Position numbers and translations under genes: made by a program. From Lachnospiraceae bacterium (lineage in GTDB: Bacteria > Bacillota > Clostridia > Lachnospirales > Lachnospiraceae), in assembly GCA_017550165.1 (NCBI GenBank), contig JAFZQH010000020.1:1-64000 (forward strand): a stretch of 64,000 nucleotides of DNA, written 5' to 3'. This document shows positions 53,100 to 62,782 of the stretch, piece by piece. The notes beneath the pieces were generated by a model that saw only the letters and a list, made by a program, of their open reading frames with translations, did no database searches and had not been told where the DNA came from. Within the stretch, counting starts at the first letter, position 1. Every line of letters begins with the position of its first letter.

Positions 53100-54227
53100 A
53101 TGAATACACTGCATATCGCTGAGAATATCCTTAAACTCAGGCATGGTAAAAGGATCACTCAAGAGGAGGTTGCAAAGTATCTGGGCGTGACCAAGGCCTC
53201 TGTTTCAAAATGGGAGAATGCACAGAGCATCCCTGATGTCATGCTGCTTCCCCAGCTTGCTGCCTTTTTCGGTGTTACCGTTGACGAGCTTCTGGGATAT
53301 GAATCACAACTGACTGATAATCAGATCGAGATAATCTACAATGAATTAATGGCCGGTTTTAATTCCGGAGACGTTAAGGACACCTTCGTCCTTGCCAACG
53401 CTTATATAAGAAACCATTATTCATGTCACAGGTTCCTTACAAGGATGGCCGGGCTTTTCATAACCCATATCAATTTCCTGGAAACCAGGGAAGAGCGTAA
53501 TGCGATCCTGGATCAGACCAAAAAAATGTGCCTGTCCGTCCTGTCGGAATCAGTGTCACAGAAAGACCGCCGCACAGCTCTGTCGGTTATGTGTATGGCC
53601 GATCTTCTTTTGAGCAAGCCTGACCATGTCATCGACACTCTTGCTCCTCTCTATGATGCCGACGGAATGCTTTACCCTGATACCGACCTGCTGATACAGG
53701 CATATCAGGATGCCGGCAGATCCGAGGACGCCAACTCCTTTGCCCAGGTATGTATGTTTACCAATCTTATGAACCAGGTAAGCACAGCCATCGGATATCT
53801 TTCTGTCAACCTGGGTAATGCCCCGGTTGCCAAGGAGACTATCATTCGGACAGCCGATCTTATCAAAGTATATCATGTGTCAGCTCTTAACCCTGACCTT
53901 ACGGCCAGATTCTTCTGTGTTGCAGCACTGTTCTACGCCAGCGTGAATAATGCAACGGAGACATTAAGATTTTTGGATCTTTATTCTGAATCAGTGGATA
54001 TGCTCTTTTACGACGGGATCACTTTTTCAGGAGACAAATACTTTGACAGGATAGATCGGTGGATATCCGATAACCTTAAGTCAGATAACCCCAGAAGTGC
54101 CAGGCTGCACCCGGATGACGTGCTGTCAATACTTGATAACCCGGCATTCGATATAGTCAAGCAGTCTCCTGAGATCAAAAAAATACGTGAACGGATTGAA
54201 CGTGCAATAGAAAAGAAGAAGCCCTAG
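53100..54227 (+). CDS. XRE-family regulator with helical repeat domain
   Basis: A 375-residue protein: N-terminal XRE helix-turn-helix (ILKLRHGKRITQEEVAKYLG, then KASVSKWENAQSIPD, LPQLAAFFGVTVDELLGY) and about 290 residues of predicted helical hairpins that resemble TPR-like repeats. Such proteins often bind small peptides or regulate neighbouring genes. ATG 53100 follows AGGAG by about 13 bases. Its stop codon lies in the shared terminator with the convergent gene. Confidence 0.85.
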   Translation: MNTLHIAENILKLRHGKRITQEEVAKYLGVTKASVSKWENAQSIPDVMLLPQLAAFFGVTVDELLGYESQLTDNQIEIIYNELMAGFNSGDVKDTFVLANAYIRNHYSCHRFLTRMAGLFITHINFLETREERNAILDQTKKMCLSVLSESVSQKDRRTALSVMCMADLLLSKPDHVIDTLAPLYDADGMLYPDTDLLIQAYQDAGRSEDANSFAQVCMFTNLMNQVSTAIGYLSVNLGNAPVAKETIIRTADLIKVYHVSALNPDLTARFFCVAALFYASVNNATETLRFLDLYSESVDMLFYDGITFSGDKYFDRIDRWISDNLKSDNPRSARLHPDDVLSILDNPAFDIVKQSPEIKKIRERIERAIEKKKP

Positions 54228-54237
54228 GCTTCTTCTT
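54213..54237. terminator. Bidirectional terminator overlapping both stop codons
   Basis: AAGAAGAAGCC (54213-54223), 3-base loop, GGCTTCTTCTT (54227-54237), with T-rich sequence following on the plus strand. The stop codons of the XRE gene and of the convergent small gene both lie in the loop region. Confidence 0.75.
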
Positions 54238-54481
54238 CTTCTTTCTTCTCTTCTTTATCAAGTGTAATAGGAACATACTCTCTCTTGACAGGTTCGAAAT
54301 CCTCATCATCATAATCATCAAACTCGTCGAAATCTTCCTCGTCATAGTCCTCATCGATCTCAAAGAATTTCTTATAGATAAGAAGTCCTGCTGCTACAGC
54401 CGCTGCTATTCCTGCAAGAAAAAATAAGAATTTAAAAATCTTCTTCACTTCTGCCTTCTCCTTTCGCGATGTTGTTCTCAT
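54224..54481 (-). CDS. Small membrane protein with acidic tail
   Basis: An 85-residue protein with one transmembrane helix (about 16-36, FKFLFFLAGIAAAVAAGLLI) and a tail of about 45 residues dominated by Asp and Glu (about 27 of 49). No known family. It lies 36 bases after the DUF2225 gene on the same strand. Low-complexity tail, but the ribosome binding site (GGAGAAGG) and helix support a real gene. Confidence 0.65.
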   Translation of the reverse strand: MRTTSRKEKAEVKKIFKFLFFLAGIAAAVAAGLLIYKKFFEIDEDYDEEDFDEFDDYDDEDFEPVKREYVPITLDKEEKKEEEEA

Positions 54482-54517
54482 TGTATAACATTAATCACCT
54501 TTTGTCAAAACCTTGTA

Positions 54518-55381
54518 CTACTGGTTCTTCTGTTTCTTGATCTCTGCAACTACCTGCTCCTTAAGATCATAGCATTTGTCCTTTATACGCCTGTTAGTGG
54601 TAGTGGATGTAAGGAGTCTGGCGATGGTTTTGGAAGCCAGGTCATATTTCTTAAAATGAACTGCCAGATTAGTGATCAGAAAATCAACCGTGGCGTCATC
54701 CATACCGCACATGGGATAATCCTCAGTCATGGTAGCCTTAACAAAACCGTCCAGAGCATTCTTGAAAAACTCATCCTCCTGCTTCAGGCAGTCCATCTCG
54801 ATGGCTTTGAATTTGGGATTATCAGGTTTCAGGCTGAGTCTCTTGCCTCTTACAACCCATCCCGCACGAAGGCAAAGATTGGCACGCTCGCTTATCTTAC
54901 CCTTCTTGACCACGCTGTTGATAAGGGCCAGTTTGTATCTCTCGATAGCCATATCATATGAGTATGTGGGATCGTCTGTCAGAAATACACTGCCGTTGAA
55001 ATTAGCGGAGATCTTCTCCTTGATAAGCTTCGCCTGAGCAGCCGGCAAAGGCTTGAACGCATTATTAAGCGTAGCGTAACCGCAGACAGTACATACGGTA
55101 ACATTATACTTATTGGCATCCATTTCCTTAAACACAGGTCTCAGCACATCGTCTGTCTCGATCTGCTTAACTTTACCGTTCTTAACCACCTTAACCTTGA
55201 AGGGGGCATCACATAGGGGACATGTAACACTCTTGTCCAGAAGGAAGTCCTCCTCTTTAAGTTCCACAGGCCCGGCTGCCGCCGCGGCCCCGGGAGACGC
55301 CTTCTTTTCTTCTTCAAATATTTCCAAGTCATCGTCCAGCTCAATGCCGAACTTGCTCATGTCAGAAAATAAACCACCCAT
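54518..55381 (-). CDS. DUF2225 family protein
   Basis: A 287-residue protein with two CxxC pairs typical of the family: VTCPLCDAPFKVK and VCTVCGYA, which probably bind zinc, and a helical C-terminal part (LRAGWVVRG, LAVHFKKYDLASKTIA). Function unknown; common in Clostridia. It follows glnS by 21 bases on the same strand. Confidence 0.88.
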   Translation of the reverse strand: MGGLFSDMSKFGIELDDDLEIFEEEKKASPGAAAAAGPVELKEEDFLLDKSVTCPLCDAPFKVKVVKNGKVKQIETDDVLRPVFKEMDANKYNVTVCTVCGYATLNNAFKPLPAAQAKLIKEKISANFNGSVFLTDDPTYSYDMAIERYKLALINSVVKKGKISERANLCLRAGWVVRGKRLSLKPDNPKFKAIEMDCLKQEDEFFKNALDGFVKATMTEDYPMCGMDDATVDFLITNLAVHFKKYDLASKTIARLLTSTTTNRRIKDKCYDLKEQVVAEIKKQKNQ

Positions 55382-55402
55382 AGACGTATGATCCTTTCTT
55401 AA

Positions 55403-57067
55403 TTATTTGTTATCCAGTTTAAATGAACTCTTAAGAGAAACTATCCTGTTAAATACGGGCTTGCCGGGTGCGGAATCCTTTGAATCCACGCAGAAAAATC
55501 CGTTCCTTACGAATTGGAAGCTGTCACCCGCCATTGCTTTACCCAGATCAGGCTCCAATTTGCAATCCTTCATGACAGTCAGGGAATTGGGATTCAGATT
55601 CAGGGTGCCGTCCTCGGAAAGCTTTCCTTTTTCTTCATCCACAAGGTTCTCATAGAGTCTGACCTCAGCTGTAAATGCGTCAGCCGCAGAAACCCAGTGG
55701 ATGGTTCCCTTGACCTTACGCCCGTCGGGGCTGTTACCGCCCTTGCTCTCCGGATCATAGGTGCAATGGATCTCCGTAATTCGGCCGGAATCATCCTTTT
55801 TAAAATCGACGCAACGCACGAAATATGCATTCATAAGCCGCACTTCATTGCCCGGGAAAAGCCTGAAGTACTTCCTCGGAGGTTCCTCCATGAAGTCTTC
55901 TCTCTCTATGTACAATTCCCTTGAAAAGGGTACCTGCCTCTTGCCGAGGCTCTCATTCTCCAGGTTGTTCGGTACCTCCAGGAGTTCGCTCTTACCCTCT
56001 TCATAGTTGTCTATTATCAGCTTGACAGGATCCAATATGGCCATCATCCTGCTCTTCTTTAATTTAAGGTCTTCTCTTATACAGTACTCCAGCATAGCAT
56101 AATCTACGGAGCTGTTGGCCTTGGAGACCCCGCAGAGTTCTACGAAATTCTTGATAGACTCAGGGGTAAACCCTCTTCTCCTCAAGGCCGCTATGGATAC
56201 AAGCCTGGGGTCATCCCATCCGTCAACAATACCGTCTTCGACCAGCTTCTTAATGTAACGCTTGCCGGTAATGACATTGGTAAGATAAAGCTTTGCAAAC
56301 TCTATCTGTCTGGGTGGTTTTTCAAATCCCACCTCATTAACGACCCATTCGTACAAGGGTCTGTGATCCTCAAATTCCAATGTACATATGGAATGTGTGA
56401 TCCCTTCAAAGGCATCCTCAAGAGGATGGGCAAAATCATACATGGGGTATATGCACCACTTATCCCCTGTGTTGTGATGGGTCATATGAGCCACACGGTA
56501 AATAACCGGGTCCCTCATGTTGATATTGGGGCTGGCCATATCTATCTTGGCACGCAGGACCTTCTCTCCATCCTTGTACATGCCATTCTTCATATTTTCA
56601 AAAAGCTCCAGATTCTCCTCTATGGACCTGTCACGATAGGGACTGTTCTTTCCGGGCTCAGTCAGCGTCCCCCGGTATTCCCTTATCTGCTCTGCCGTCA
56701 GGTCACATACATATGCTTTGCCTTTCCTGATAAGAGTCACGGCCGCCTCATACATCCTGTCAAAATAATCCGATGCAAAATACAGATGATCCTTCCAGTC
56801 AGCTCCAAGCCACTGTATGTCCTCCTTAATGGAGTCTACGAACTCCTCCTTCTCTTTGGTGGGATTCGTATCATCAAAACGCATATGAAACTCACCCTTG
56901 TACTCCCGGGCCAGGCCATAGTTTAAGAGGATAGACTTGGCATGTCCGATATGCAGGTACCCGTTGGGTTCCGGCGGGAATCTGGTACACACCCTGTCAT
57001 ATTTTCCTTCTTTGATATCTTTATCGATCTCCAGCTCTATAAAATTCCTGGATGATTCATTTTCCAT
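55403..57067 (-). CDS. glnS: Glutaminyl-tRNA synthetase GlnS
   Basis: A 554-residue class I synthetase with [18 protein letters not shown] (HIGH motif), [12 protein letters not shown] and the anticodon-binding beta-barrel domain at the C-terminus. The KMSKS equivalent is degenerate: [16 protein letters not shown] where others have VMSKRKL. The gene attaches Gln directly to tRNA-Gln, so the cell need not rely only on GatCAB. ATG 57067 has AAGGAGG upstream; a TATAAT is present 40 bases before it. Confidence 0.95.
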   Translation of the reverse strand: MENESSRNFIELEIDKDIKEGKYDRVCTRFPPEPNGYLHIGHAKSILLNYGLAREYKGEFHMRFDDTNPTKEKEEFVDSIKEDIQWLGADWKDHLYFASDYFDRMYEAAVTLIRKGKAYVCDLTAEQIREYRGTLTEPGKNSPYRDRSIEENLELFENMKNGMYKDGEKVLRAKIDMASPNINMRDPVIYRVAHMTHHNTGDKWCIYPMYDFAHPLEDAFEGITHSICTLEFEDHRPLYEWVVNEVGFEKPPRQIEFAKLYLTNVITGKRYIKKLVEDGIVDGWDDPRLVSIAALRRRGFTPESIKNFVELCGVSKANSSVDYAMLEYCIREDLKLKKSRMMAILDPVKLIIDNYEEGKSELLEVPNNLENESLGKRQVPFSRELYIEREDFMEEPPRKYFRLFPGNEVRLMNAYFVRCVDFKKDDSGRITEIHCTYDPESKGGNSPDGRKVKGTIHWVSAADAFTAEVRLYENLVDEEKGKLSEDGTLNLNPNSLTVMKDCKLEPDLGKAMAGDSFQFVRNGFFCVDSKDSAPGKPVFNRIVSLKSSFKLDNK

Positions 57068-57199
57068 AGAAAAGAACCTCCTTACAACACTGTTAAAATA
57101 TTATATCATAAATAATCTTCAAAGTCATTAGAAAACTTGACCTGACAGTACGGTAATAGTACCATGAGAGTGACGAGTGTCCGGAAAGGAGGAAACAAA

Positions 57200-58117
57200 A
57201 TGTCCGGCGGTAAAAAAGCACTGATAGCATTTCTTGCCCTGAGTGTCTGTATATTCCTCGGGCTCACCATATACTCTCTGATCGCCAGAAAAAGCGCCTC
57301 CACCGGGAAGACCGGTTCTGCAGGCAAGGCTTCTTCCGCTGCATCAGCTAAGAATACCACCGCTTCAAAAAAGAATCCCTCTTCCGCTGCTAAGTCCTCA
57401 TCATCAGCGGCCGAAAAAAAATCCACTGCTGACAGGACCAAGGAGTATGTATACAGGAACAATCCGGAGCTTACACCCGTTAATTATGAATCCCCCGCTC
57501 TTCTGGGTCTTACCGAGGACGCAGGTACTGCATACAGGGACAAGCTCTACTTCATTTGCGATTCTCCCACCTACTGGATGTGGCCCTACGGACTCCTGGG
57601 CGGCGGCAAGGACACCAAGCAGATCTGGACCGGGCCGGAAGGTACCCAGACTCTGGCATATCAAAGCACATATAAGATACTGGACCCCTTTGACGGTCAG
57701 GAAAAACTCATTATAGAAGTGGTAAAAGCCCATCAGCCCGAATATATCGTTATCGCCATGGGCATCAACGGGATAGCCATTATGAGCGAGGAATCCTTTA
57801 TTGAGGAATACACGGACCTGGTGACCAAGATCCGACTCATCAGTCCCAAGACCAAGATACTCCTGTCCTCCATTTATCCCATCACTAAGGCGTATAAGCA
57901 TTGGGGAAGCATTACCAATGCAAGCATCACCAAGGCTAACAGTAATATCCTTAAGATAGCCGAAGATACCCATACCCACTATATAGATACATTTGCGGCC
58001 ATAGTAGGGGATGATGGCAACGCCAAAAATGAATACATGCGGGATGACGGCCTCCATCCCAACGAGGCGGGCCTTACTGAGATACTAAAATTTATCCGGA
58101 CCCACGCATACATTTGA
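57200..58117 (+). CDS. SGNH/GDSL-type hydrolase, membrane-anchored
   Basis: A 305-residue protein: transmembrane helix (about 6-28), a Ser/Ala/Lys-rich linker and an SGNH domain. Catalytic Ser is in FICDSPTYW (C replaces G of GDS); VIAMGIN carries the Asn block and DDGLHPNEAG gives the closing Asp-x-x-His. It probably acts on esters or acyl groups at the surface. Frame open to 57164; ATG 57200 follows AGGAGG. It is divergent from glnS; TTGACC at 57143 with TACCAT is a possible promoter. Confidence 0.83.
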   Translation: MSGGKKALIAFLALSVCIFLGLTIYSLIARKSASTGKTGSAGKASSAASAKNTTASKKNPSSAAKSSSSAAEKKSTADRTKEYVYRNNPELTPVNYESPALLGLTEDAGTAYRDKLYFICDSPTYWMWPYGLLGGGKDTKQIWTGPEGTQTLAYQSTYKILDPFDGQEKLIIEVVKAHQPEYIVIAMGINGIAIMSEESFIEEYTDLVTKIRLISPKTKILLSSIYPITKAYKHWGSITNASITKANSNILKIAEDTHTHYIDTFAAIVGDDGNAKNEYMRDDGLHPNEAGLTEILKFIRTHAYI

Positions 58118-58152
58118 TCAAAAGTTTTTATTAATAAATTTCGCCCATATAC

Positions 58153-58181
58153 TTGAAATTTTCTGTAAACTTTAGTAAAAT
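58153..58181 (+). promoter_or_regulatory. Sigma-A promoter of the soluble chemoreceptor gene
   Basis: TTGAAA (58153-58158), 17-base spacer, TAAAAT (58176-58181), 44 bases before the start codon. Confidence 0.7.
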
Positions 58182-58225
58182 TACTTTATCTGTGAGGAAT
58201 CACATACCGTGAGGAGGTTTATATT

Positions 58226-59125
58226 ATGACAAGAGAAGACATTATCGCTGTAAAGGATATAATGTACTCCATTCAGAACATTATGCCGGAGGATGCCCAG
58301 GTTACCCTTATGATCTTAAATGACCAGAGAGAGTGCGAACTAATCAAGGTTCTTCAGGCAAAGACATTTACAATCAATCTTCAGGAAGGTAACAGGGGAT
58401 GTATCGATGATCCTAAGGGAGAGATGTTCCGTAAAGTATTTGACCGCGGTGAGACCGTTATCAATTACTATCCCCCGGAGGTGTTCGGTGAGCCTCTTAA
58501 GACTGCTTTCGTTCCCATTAAGAACGAGAATAACGAAGTTATCGGCGGTTTTGGTATTTCTCTTCTCTTAACGGATAAGATAAAGATTTATGAAACCACA
58601 TCATCATTAAGCGACAATCTGAATCAGACCGATGGAGCTGTTCTTGCCATTGCCAACGGTGAACAGGAACTGGCAGGATCCATAAAGGAGATCACGGATA
58701 TCTCCACAGAGGTCAGTGAGAATATCAATGCAGCTGCCACGCTGATCAAAGACATCCAGTCTAATGCTTCACGTTCCAACATCCTTGCCCTGAACGCATC
58801 CATAGAAGCAGCCAGAGCAGGAGAAGCCGGCAGAGGATTTGCGGTTGTTGCCAATGAGATGGGTAAGCTTGCTACATTGAGCGGCGATACATCCAAGGAT
58901 ATTCAGGAAACATTATCCGGCATGTTCGACGCCATCAAGAGTATCAACAGCCTTATCCAGAGTTCAAACGAGATCGCTGCAAGTCAGGCTGCCACGGTTG
59001 AGGAGATCACATCGACTCTTACATCCATTACAGCAGACGCGAACAACCTGAAGGAACTTGTACATGTAGATGATGTAATTAAGTATTATGAGTCACCTAC
59101 CGTAACCACATTGAAGAAACAGTAA
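58226..59125 (+). CDS. Soluble chemoreceptor (short MCP, YfmS-like)
   Basis: A 299-residue protein without transmembrane helices. The N-terminal ~125 residues form a PAS/Cache-like sensor ([18 protein letters not shown], then [18 protein letters not shown]); the C-terminal part is a shortened signalling hairpin with [16 protein letters not shown] at its tip. Soluble short receptors such as Bacillus YfmS reside in the cytoplasm. AGGAGG precedes the ATG. It ends at a strong terminator. Confidence 0.9.
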   Translation: MTREDIIAVKDIMYSIQNIMPEDAQVTLMILNDQRECELIKVLQAKTFTINLQEGNRGCIDDPKGEMFRKVFDRGETVINYYPPEVFGEPLKTAFVPIKNENNEVIGGFGISLLLTDKIKIYETTSSLSDNLNQTDGAVLAIANGEQELAGSIKEITDISTEVSENINAAATLIKDIQSNASRSNILALNASIEAARAGEAGRGFAVVANEMGKLATLSGDTSKDIQETLSGMFDAIKSINSLIQSSNEIAASQAATVEEITSTLTSITADANNLKELVHVDDVIKYYESPTVTTLKKQ

Positions 59126-59141
59126 TTACAAGACAGAATAC

Positions 59142-59173
59142 AAAAAAGGAATGAGGCGACTCATTCCTTTTTT
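59142..59173. terminator. Bidirectional terminator between chemoreceptor and rlmB
   Basis: A 14-base stem AAAAAAGGAATGAG (59142-59155), GCGA loop and perfect complement (59160-59173). It has A-run before and T-run after, so it can work on both strands. Confidence 0.9.
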
Positions 59174-59186
59174 ATTGCATTTAATA

Positions 59187-59939
59187 TCACATCAATCCCT
59201 TGCCGATCCTCTGTCTGACAACCTCATATGCAAGCACAGAGGCTGCCACGGAAACATTAAGGGAATCCACATCTCCGTACATGGGAATAGATGCTACAAA
59301 ATCGCAGGACTCTCTGACGAGTCTGCTTACTCCGTCGCCCTCGTTTCCCACTACGATCCCGATAGGTCCTGTTAAATCAAGATTATACATCCTTTCACCG
59401 GTCATATCGGCGCACACAAACCAGATCCCGTGTTTTTTAAGGTCTTCTATGGTCTTGGCTATATTACTCACTTTGGCAACCGGAGTATAGCAGATAGCTC
59501 CGGCCGATGCTTTGGCTGCCGTGGCGGTAAGGTGGGTAGCGCGCCGTTTGGGAACTATCACGCCATGTGCTCCGGCCTGATTAGCGGTCCGGATAATAGC
59601 TCCAAGATTATGAGGATCTTCAATGTGATCCAAAACTATTATAAAGGGCTCTTCTCCCTTTTTCTCAGCGGCTTTGAGGATATCTTCAACTTCGACATAA
59701 TCAAAGGCCGCAGCCTTGGCTATAACCCCCTGGTGCTTGCCTGATTCCGACATGGCATCAAGCTTCTCCCTGCTGACATAGTCGATGAGAGTATCCTGCT
59801 TCTTTGCTTCACGGATAATGGACATTATTGGTCCGTCCTTACAGCCGGAAAGAATAAAGAGCCTGTCAATGGTCTTGCCTGAACGGAAGGCCTCCATCAC
59901 CGGATTGCGGCCCTCTATGGTCAATTCTTCGTATTCCAT
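59187..59939 (-). CDS. rlmB: 23S rRNA (guanosine-2'-O-)-methyltransferase RlmB-type
   Basis: A 250-residue SpoU/TrmH enzyme. The N-terminal substrate-binding domain (LTIEGRNPVMEAF) is followed by the SPOUT knot: IVLDHIEDPHNLGAIIRT (motif 1), IGIVVGNEGDGVS (motif 2) and MYGDVDSLNVSVAASV (motif 3). It methylates a 23S rRNA guanosine (position 2251 in E. coli). Its start overlaps mrnC by 19 bases. Confidence 0.93.
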   Translation of the reverse strand: MEYEELTIEGRNPVMEAFRSGKTIDRLFILSGCKDGPIMSIIREAKKQDTLIDYVSREKLDAMSESGKHQGVIAKAAAFDYVEVEDILKAAEKKGEEPFIIVLDHIEDPHNLGAIIRTANQAGAHGVIVPKRRATHLTATAAKASAGAICYTPVAKVSNIAKTIEDLKKHGIWFVCADMTGERMYNLDLTGPIGIVVGNEGDGVSRLVRESCDFVASIPMYGDVDSLNVSVAASVLAYEVVRQRIGKGLM

Positions 59940-60367
59940 GGAACATCCACCTCCTCAAGGCCGATCTTTATCAGTTCGAGTATGCGCTCCATCCTGTCAT
60001 CAAGATAAAGATATCCCATAAGAGCTTCAAGGCCGGTGGCCTTGCGATAATCAACCACAGGCGCATTCTTGGCTGTGGTCTTGGACTTGGCATTCCTTCC
60101 CCGTCTGTATACTGCCTCTTCTTCCTCTGTGAGATGTGGCAGAATGATATCCATCATCTCAGACTGGCTGGTGGCTTTAACCACTGCTGCAGTACTGCGG
60201 TGAAGAAGATTGGCCCTGGTATTCCCGTGGCATACCACCGCTGTCCTGATAACGATGTCAAATACCACATCCCCGATATATGCCAGCGTCAGGGGAGAGT
60301 ATGTATTAAGATCTTTCTTCTCTATCCCGAAGGACTCGCTAATTATTGAACTTAAGCCTTTTTCCAT
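59921..60367 (-). CDS. mrnC: Mini-ribonuclease III MrnC
   Basis: A 148-residue RNase III catalytic domain alone, without the double-stranded RNA-binding domain: LAYIGDVVFDIVIRT is the signature helix. In Bacillus this enzyme trims 23S rRNA precursor ends. Order cysS-mrnC-rlmB is conserved in Firmicutes. It overlaps cysS by 16 bases. Confidence 0.93.
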   Translation of the reverse strand: MEKGLSSIISESFGIEKKDLNTYSPLTLAYIGDVVFDIVIRTAVVCHGNTRANLLHRSTAAVVKATSQSEMMDIILPHLTEEEEAVYRRGRNAKSKTTAKNAPVVDYRKATGLEALMGYLYLDDRMERILELIKIGLEEVDVPWNTKN

Positions 60368-61770
60368 TTTACTCCTTCACGGGTATCCTCTAAAATGATG
60401 CCCTTAGCCAGAAGCTGGTCCCTGATCTCGTCAGCCCTGGCAAAATTCTTAGCCTTTCTGGCTTCCTGCCTCTCGGCGATAAGCTTCTCTATATCCTCCG
60501 CCAGCATCTCCTTTTCCCTGCGGGCAATGATACCCAGTACATCACACAGTTTTACGATGGTATCATCCACGTAGGATATTATGACTCTTGAATTATCCGA
60601 TGTAATGTTGGAGTTGGCATACTTAACCAGTTCGAACACTGCGGAAATAGCGTCTGCAGTGTTGAAGTCATCATCCATGGCTTCTTCAAATTTATTAATG
60701 TACGAATTAATTTCTTCTTTGATGGCTCCATCATTTTCAGCCGTTTTATCGGTCGCCGACTCAAGAAGATGATCAAGATTGTCAACTGCCGTCTTGATCC
60801 TGTCCAGGCCGTTCTTAGCCGCTTCCATAAGCTCCGAACTGAAGTTAAGGGGGCTTCTGTAGTGGGCCGAAAGCATAAAGAACCTCAATACCTGAAGATC
60901 GTATTTCTCGCTTATCTCTCTTACCGTAAAGAAATTACCGAGAGATTTACTCATTTTTCTGTTGTCGATATTCAGGAAAGCATTATGGAGCCAGTACTTG
61001 GAGAATACAACACCGTTGGCAGCTTCAGACTGGGCTATCTCATTCTCATGATGGGGGAATATAAGATCTTCTCCCCCTGCATGGATATCTATGGAATCTC
61101 CCAGATACCTCTTGGACATGACAGAACACTCAATATGCCATCCCGGGCGTCCGTCACACCAGGGAGACTCCCAGAAGATCTCCCCTTCTTTTTTGGGTTT
61201 CCATAGCACAAAATCCAGAGGATCTTCCTTTGTATCCTCTCCCGTAACCTTAATGGCTTCCTTCTCCTTGCGGTGACCGCTTTCCAGATCATCAAGGTTC
61301 TTATGGGACAGTTTGCCGTATTCCGTAAACTTCCTGGTCCTGAAGTACACGGTCCCGTCCTCCGTTACATATGCATATCCCTTTTGGATAAGGGTTGATA
61401 TCATATCGATCATGCCGGAGATCTCCTCCGTAGCCTTCGGATGAACTGTAGCCTCTTTTACGTTCATTCCCTGCATATCCTTGACACATTCGGCGATATA
61501 TCTGGCGGTTATAACGTCCGGACTTACCCCCTCTTCATTGGCTTTATTGATGATCTTGTCATCCACATCAGTGAAGTTGGATACATAATTAACGTCATAA
61601 CCCTTGTACTCCATATACCGTCTCACGGTATCAAATACGATCATGGGCCTTGCATTCCCTATATGAATAAAGTTATACACCGTGGGCCCGCATACATACA
61701 TCCGGACCTTTCCGGGTTCTATAGGCACGAAGTCTTCTTTCTTTCTTGTAAGTGTATTATACAGTTTCAT
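60352..61770 (-). CDS. cysS: Cysteinyl-tRNA synthetase CysS
   Basis: A 472-residue class I synthetase: zinc Cys in [19 protein letters not shown] (HIGH motif), GWHIECSVM and KMSKSLGNF. The length is normal. It overlaps ispF by 4 bases (ATGA) and mrnC by 16. No T-box leader precedes it here; expression comes from upstream of ispF. Confidence 0.96.
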   Translation of the reverse strand: MKLYNTLTRKKEDFVPIEPGKVRMYVCGPTVYNFIHIGNARPMIVFDTVRRYMEYKGYDVNYVSNFTDVDDKIINKANEEGVSPDVITARYIAECVKDMQGMNVKEATVHPKATEEISGMIDMISTLIQKGYAYVTEDGTVYFRTRKFTEYGKLSHKNLDDLESGHRKEKEAIKVTGEDTKEDPLDFVLWKPKKEGEIFWESPWCDGRPGWHIECSVMSKRYLGDSIDIHAGGEDLIFPHHENEIAQSEAANGVVFSKYWLHNAFLNIDNRKMSKSLGNFFTVREISEKYDLQVLRFFMLSAHYRSPLNFSSELMEAAKNGLDRIKTAVDNLDHLLESATDKTAENDGAIKEEINSYINKFEEAMDDDFNTADAISAVFELVKYANSNITSDNSRVIISYVDDTIVKLCDVLGIIARREKEMLAEDIEKLIAERQEARKAKNFARADEIRDQLLAKGIILEDTREGVKWKKA

Positions 61771-62339
61771 CGATCGATACCCCTTTTCTCGTCAGAACCT
61801 TTGCAATCACCGTTTCCCGGACACCCGGGGCAGTCGGATACATTATATACTATCTCTTTATAATCCTCCAGTCCCTGAAGGAGACAGATGGCCTTGGCGG
61901 CAATGCCCTCACCACTGCCTGTGAATCCCAGGCCTTCCTCTGTTGTAGCCTTGACGCTTACGCGTCCTATATCGATCCCTAAGGCTTCCGCCATATTCTT
62001 TCGCATATCTTCTATGTAAGGAGCCATCTTGGGTGCTTGGGCGACTATCACGGAGTCGATATTCTCAATGCAGTAATTCTCATTCTCAATGAGCTTTACC
62101 ACTTCAGACAGGAGTTTGATACTGGATATGCCCTTGTATGTATCGTCATTATCGGGGAAGTGTTTCCCGATATCCCCCAGGGCCGCCGCTCCAAGCAGGG
62201 CATCCATCACCGCATGGATCAGGACATCCGCATCTGAATGACCGAGAAGGCCTTTTTCGTAAGGGATCTCCACTCCTCCTATGATAAGCTTCCTTTTCTC
62301 TACCAGTTTGTGAACATCATATCCCATTCCTATACGCAT
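61767..62339 (-). CDS. ispF: 2-C-methyl-D-erythritol 2,4-cyclodiphosphate synthase IspF
   Basis: A 190-residue IspF with metal-binding [18 protein letters not shown] (His), and [16 protein letters not shown] near the C-terminus. The extra ~30-residue tail ([19 protein letters not shown]) is Cys-rich. It makes the cyclic intermediate of the MEP isoprenoid pathway. The frame is open to 62453 through the tRNA, but ATG 62339 follows AGAGAGG. Confidence 0.93.
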   Translation of the reverse strand: MRIGMGYDVHKLVEKRKLIIGGVEIPYEKGLLGHSDADVLIHAVMDALLGAAALGDIGKHFPDNDDTYKGISSIKLLSEVVKLIENENYCIENIDSVIVAQAPKMAPYIEDMRKNMAEALGIDIGRVSVKATTEEGLGFTGSGEGIAAKAICLLQGLEDYKEIVYNVSDCPGCPGNGDCKGSDEKRGIDR

Positions 62340-62394
62340 ATGGAAACCTCTCTTAATAGAACAAAAACCAGGACAATCTATCCTGGTTTGATAG

Positions 62395-62468
62395 TAGCGG
62401 AAAAGGGATTTGAACCCCTGACACCACGGGTATGAACCGTGTGCTCTCGCCAACTGAGCTATTCCGCC
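62395..62468 (-). tRNA. tRNA-Met (CAT anticodon)
   Basis: Cloverleaf on the minus strand: acceptor GGCGGAA pairing TTCCGCT (G1-U72 wobble), D-loop AGCTCAGTTGG, anticodon stem CACGG/CCGTG with loop TTCATAC, T-loop GGTTCAAATCC. Anticodon CAT; the anticodon stem lacks the three G-C pairs of an initiator, so elongator Met, or Ile2 after lysidine change, is possible. CCA is not encoded. Confidence 0.93.
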
Positions 62469-62472
62469 TAAT

Positions 62473-62630
62473 GTCGTAAGCTGGCGCCATAGGCGCCTGA
62501 TCGCTTACGACCAGGCGACATTCCGCGCAGCGGAATGTTGGACCGCCTACAACTTGCAGAAAACTGCAAACATTCTGTAACATGCTGCGCATGTTACTAG
62601 GCACAACATTTGGACTTCGTCCAAATGTTG
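62473..62630. repeat. Cluster of five perfect hairpins between two tRNA genes
   Basis: Inverted repeats at 62473-62511 (GTCGTAAGC arms, with an inner GGCGCC pair), 62518-62538 (ACATTCCGC arms), 62554-62569 (TTGCAG arms), 62578-62596 (TAACATG arms) and 62604-62630 (12-base arms, TTC loop). Together they fill the 169-base spacer. None has a T-run. Confidence 0.85.
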
Positions 62631-62637
62631 CACATAA

Positions 62638-62710
62638 TGGGACCAACAGGGCTCGAACCTGTGACCCCCTGCTTGTAAGGCAGGTGCTCTCCCAGCTGAG
62701 CTATGATCCC
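62638..62710 (-). tRNA. tRNA-Val (TAC anticodon)
   Basis: Minus-strand cloverleaf: acceptor GGGATCA / TGGTCCC, D-loop AGCTCAGCTGG, anticodon stem CCTGC/GCAGG with loop CTTACAA (anticodon TAC), T-loop GGTTCGAGCC. It is first in the tRNA pair. CCA is not encoded. Confidence 0.95.
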
Positions 62711-62738
62711 ATATGTCAAATTCGACATCGCATCTGAT

Positions 62739-62769
62739 ATTATACTATCACGACATAAAAAAAGTCAAG
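62739..62769 (-). promoter_or_regulatory. Promoter of the tRNA-Val/tRNA-Met unit
   Basis: Minus-strand TTGACT (62764-62769), spacer of 19 bases and TATAAT (62739-62744), about 30 bases before tRNA-Val. The long spacer makes the -35 less certain. Confidence 0.55.
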
Positions 62770-62782
62770 AACTATATTTATT

